DNA from: Owenia fusiformis
Taxonomy: Eukaryota > Annelida > Polychaeta > Sabellida > Oweniidae
Reading direction: 5' to 3'
Assembly: GCA_903813345.2 (NCBI GenBank)
Contig: CAIIXF020000010.1
Location: forward strand, 1,975,169-2,039,168
Length of the DNA: 64,000 nucleotides
The position numbers were made by a program, and so were the translations under genes. How positions within the stretch are numbered: the stretch's first letter is position 1; every line of letters begins with the position of its first letter. The notes beneath the pieces are model-generated. The model was not told the DNA's origin. It ran no database searches and worked only from the letters and a program-made list of their open reading frames with translations. Shown in pieces: positions 61,302-64,000 of this stretch.

Positions 61302-61505
61302 CAGTAAAACCTGTGTAGATGGAACACTCTTTGCTGTCTAATATTGTTTATAGTAGACACGCACTTGTTACAGTGAGGGTTCATTAAAATGTTAGTCAAT
61401 ATGGGGCTTTGGTCTTATTTGTCATATTTGATAGGCTCTTCTGAAAACTGTTCCATATGGAGAGGCAATCCTACAGAGAGATGTCTCATCTGATAGGTTT
61501 CACTC
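61302..61505. mobile_element. pogo/Tigger-like MITE, 204 bp
   Basis: Left end CAGTAAAACCTGTGTAGATG, right end on the minus strand GAGTGAAACCTATCAGATGA, both continuing to GGAACA/GAGACA. TA flanks both sides (61300-61301 and 61506-61507). It belongs with 6942-7097 and 14871-15006. Confidence 0.75.
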
Positions 61506-63050
61506 TATGTTAAAGACAGTGACCCGTGATTGGATATTTTCTTTAAGCCTGCTTCTTAATCATTAGGTTCCTTATATGCTAGAAATGATGTTTTAATCTT
61601 GTCAAAGCACCTGCTTTACTGACACAACCATCAAAAATACTTACCCATAGTTATTTATTGTCTCTCTCAATGCAGATGTTGTTTTGACCAGAGTTCAAGA
61701 ATTTTTTCATTTTGTTACATATTCAAAAGGAAAAGGTTTAATTAGAAAATGTGTGAACAACAGCAGCAAAATGGTTATAATATACAATATTTGGAGTTTG
61801 AAGATACAAATTAGAGTCAGTTAATAGAATCTGAAGATTTTGGCCAATTTGATTGATTTGCATTAGGTGCAATTTTTTTATAAATAGGCCATTCAGTGTT
61901 AGAAATATCTAGAAATTAATGAATAATATTATGATGCAACAATGAGCTTGCGTTGATTAATGTTTTAGGCATGAGACTTTCTTGTAGAAAATGAGTGATA
62001 TCATGATAAGTCTATTCTAGGTTAGACCTATCAATGTATTCAATTATTCAAGACAATGTATCAGGGGTTATGAAAAGCAAGTGCATTTGGCATTAGGTTA
62101 GCGTAAAACCTAACTGAACTAGTAAGATTAAATTACACATCTTAGATAATCTAGGCTTCGCATCTAAGTCTTGCCCTTTGTTCTGTGGTTCTGTCATTCA
62201 AATCATCATTTATTATTATCATTCATACTTTTAATTTTGACTCAATTGCATTTTTTGTATACCATTGTCTATTAATCTAAAATTGCCTATTTATGAAAGT
62301 TTGCAAAAATTCAGTTTATTTGTAAATCCTCCTTAGCTGCTTGATGAAGTTCAAGTAATTGGAACCTTGTCTAAGAAGACTACATTCTAACTTGTCACAA
62401 AATATTGACCTAATTACATTGAAGCAGACAATGTTGTGAGAATAATATAATTCCATGTGGGGTGCTTGTATACTAATTAATGAACCATTAATTGATAATT
62501 GATTAGTGTTAAGTGTCTGTCCATACTACTGAAGTGTGAACACAAACGGTGTAAATTATTATAAGCATGACTGCTTCAGTTGTTACTGTAAATGTTGATA
62601 TAATGATCAACTAATCAGCATTTCCTGTTGATAGAACGATATGTAATTGGTTGTGATGCTAGATGCGGATAAGTTAGGGGTTTTCTCTTTGAGAGCTCAA
62701 TGGGATTATCGGTCCATTGTGAATTATGTTACTATGATATGACAGCTAGCAAACATGTTAAACATTTTATAATACTGTAGATAGGACTTGGGCCAAAAGG
62801 TCAATGAATCCTTGTGCATGATATTGACCCATTAAATGGTTCCATCCTTAAAAACATTCATGGTCACGAAAGACATAAACCCCCTGCCATACCATATTTT
62901 GAAGATTAAGTTTGATTCTAATATGATATGTGACGTCACAATAGGGAGAAAAATTGATTTACTGGTCTATATTGGAGTAGGTATGACCGCTAAAATTCAT
63001 AAATGCAAATAGTTTTTTTTCTTGTCTGTTTATCATATTAGAATCTTAAC
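61506..63050. other. Non-coding stretch, nothing recognised
   Basis: No supported gene. A full TGACGTCA lies at 62931-62938 without nearby coding sequence. Confidence 0.4.
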
Positions 63051-63211
63051 AAAGACCTCGATTTTATGATTTATGTCAAATATATGATCTCAAATTTTAT
63101 TCTGGCCATTGCCAAAGACCTCAATCGCTACACGATTTCAGTCTTTTAACAATGAACAGAATAAAAATTTTGGTCATATATTAGGCTATAAATCATAAAA
63201 TCTCGGTCTTT
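63051..63211. repeat. Foldback repeat with about 62-bp arms
   Basis: The left arm 63051-63112 (AAAGACCTCGATTTTATGAT, TTATGTCAAATATATGATC, AAATTTTATTCTG) pairs with the complement of 63149-63211 (AAAGACCGAGATTTTATGAT and so on). Identity is roughly 80-85% by eye and the loop is about 36 bp. Probably a foldback MITE. Confidence 0.82.
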
Positions 63212-64000
63212 ATTCCTTAATTAGTAGAAATTCTATTCTAGAACAATTTACTTCTCCAATCTTGAACAGAAGTATGTATATATAGCAGATGATTAGACTT
63301 ATAAATTATCAATGTGTTTGTTTTTAATCATGTATGGATCTTATTCGCACTAAATGACCCAAACCATAATATTATTCTATTGATGAACCACAATCTGATA
63401 TAGTTATTGAAAATACTTTATGAAACAAATCAACACAACAAAAAAGATTCACTGCAATTGCAGCATTATAAAAATGAATAAAAGTAGGCCTATCGATTCC
63501 ATACTATTAATGTGCGCTAATTGACTCTATTCTTGTAAGAGTTATGACAGTAATAAAGCCCATCATATTGGGAATATCAACCCCTTAAATAACCAATAAC
63601 ATGTATTTTATCTCTCAAAGGTTTGACAAGTGTATCCCATTTTGACCTATCCCTGCAATGCCAGAGACTTAATTAAGACACCCTGTGCCCTAAGAGGATT
63701 ATTATCCACTTTGCATGTGCAGTACCCTGCAATACTCTTTGATTAGTACCACCTCTTAGGATAAGAACTTGTCTCTTAGCAAGATGTAATTACATAAAAT
63801 ACACACAAGACTTCATATGATCCGAGGGCCAACAAAAGTAGACATTATCACATGTGAAAGCTCTAAAATAAGAAATATTGGAGATACATGAACATGACCT
63901 TGTAAACATTTTTATTGAAATTTTAGATGATAATTATTGATATTAAAACATGCGATATCCTCCTTCATTATATTGGATTATCAGTTTTATACGAGTTTAT
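63212..64000. other. Non-coding stretch to window end
   Basis: AT-rich; no supported feature. Confidence 0.4.

Overview
The window looks like AT-rich, non-coding nuclear DNA from a multicellular animal. No reading frame is longer than about 122 codons, and none carries a domain I recognise. There is no rRNA and no bona fide tRNA gene, and nothing resembles prokaryotic operon organisation. The repeat style suggests a marine invertebrate, possibly a mollusc or another lophotrochozoan: TGGCxGCCAT-rich elements headed by a GTCCGTCCGTCC-type motif, pogo- and mariner-type MITEs, and foldback elements with internal minisatellites. This taxonomic guess is inference. The DNA could be intergenic or lie inside one or more large introns.

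Layout. 1.3-6.6 kb: a TGGC-type element on the minus strand, whose head was copied in a 2.1-kb tandem duplication only about 0.5% diverged by eye. 6.9-10.7 kb: a pogo-like MITE and fragments of a dispersed repeat here called family A. 10.7-13.1 kb: two arrays of one 29/30-bp minisatellite, split by about 1 kb of non-array DNA. 17.7-21.0 kb: a 3.3-kb element with diverged inverted ends of over 300 bp, a 3-bp direct flank and internal tandem repeats of about 550 bp. 21.6-23.1 kb: an array of a 79-bp satellite, its first unit split by a poly-A-tailed retro-insertion with a 10-bp target duplication. 23.6-39.4 kb: mostly unrecognisable DNA with further family A copies, a near-perfect hairpin at 31.0 kb and a 59-bp minisatellite at 34.5 kb.

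39.4-47 kb: a second, plus-strand TGGC-type element; an ACCGACC-rich hAT-like element; a 208-bp TA-flanked mariner MITE; and a 2.85-kb element with identical 44-bp inverted ends and subterminal clusters of GCAACCATT motifs. 48.4-50.4 kb: a nearly 2-kb block saturated with the palindrome CCATGG and folded into nested inverted repeats. 51.9-58.3 kb: a 6.4-kb structure with 1.3-kb inverted arms, tRNA-like sequences in each arm, and inverted remnants of a shared protein-coding patch between the arms. 58.3-64 kb: three more small inverted-repeat elements in otherwise featureless DNA.

No genes here can be said to work together. The interest lies in the transposon architecture: several elements share a plan of inverted ends plus internal or subterminal tandem motifs, and three or four are nested or internally interrupted, which gives a relative order of insertion.
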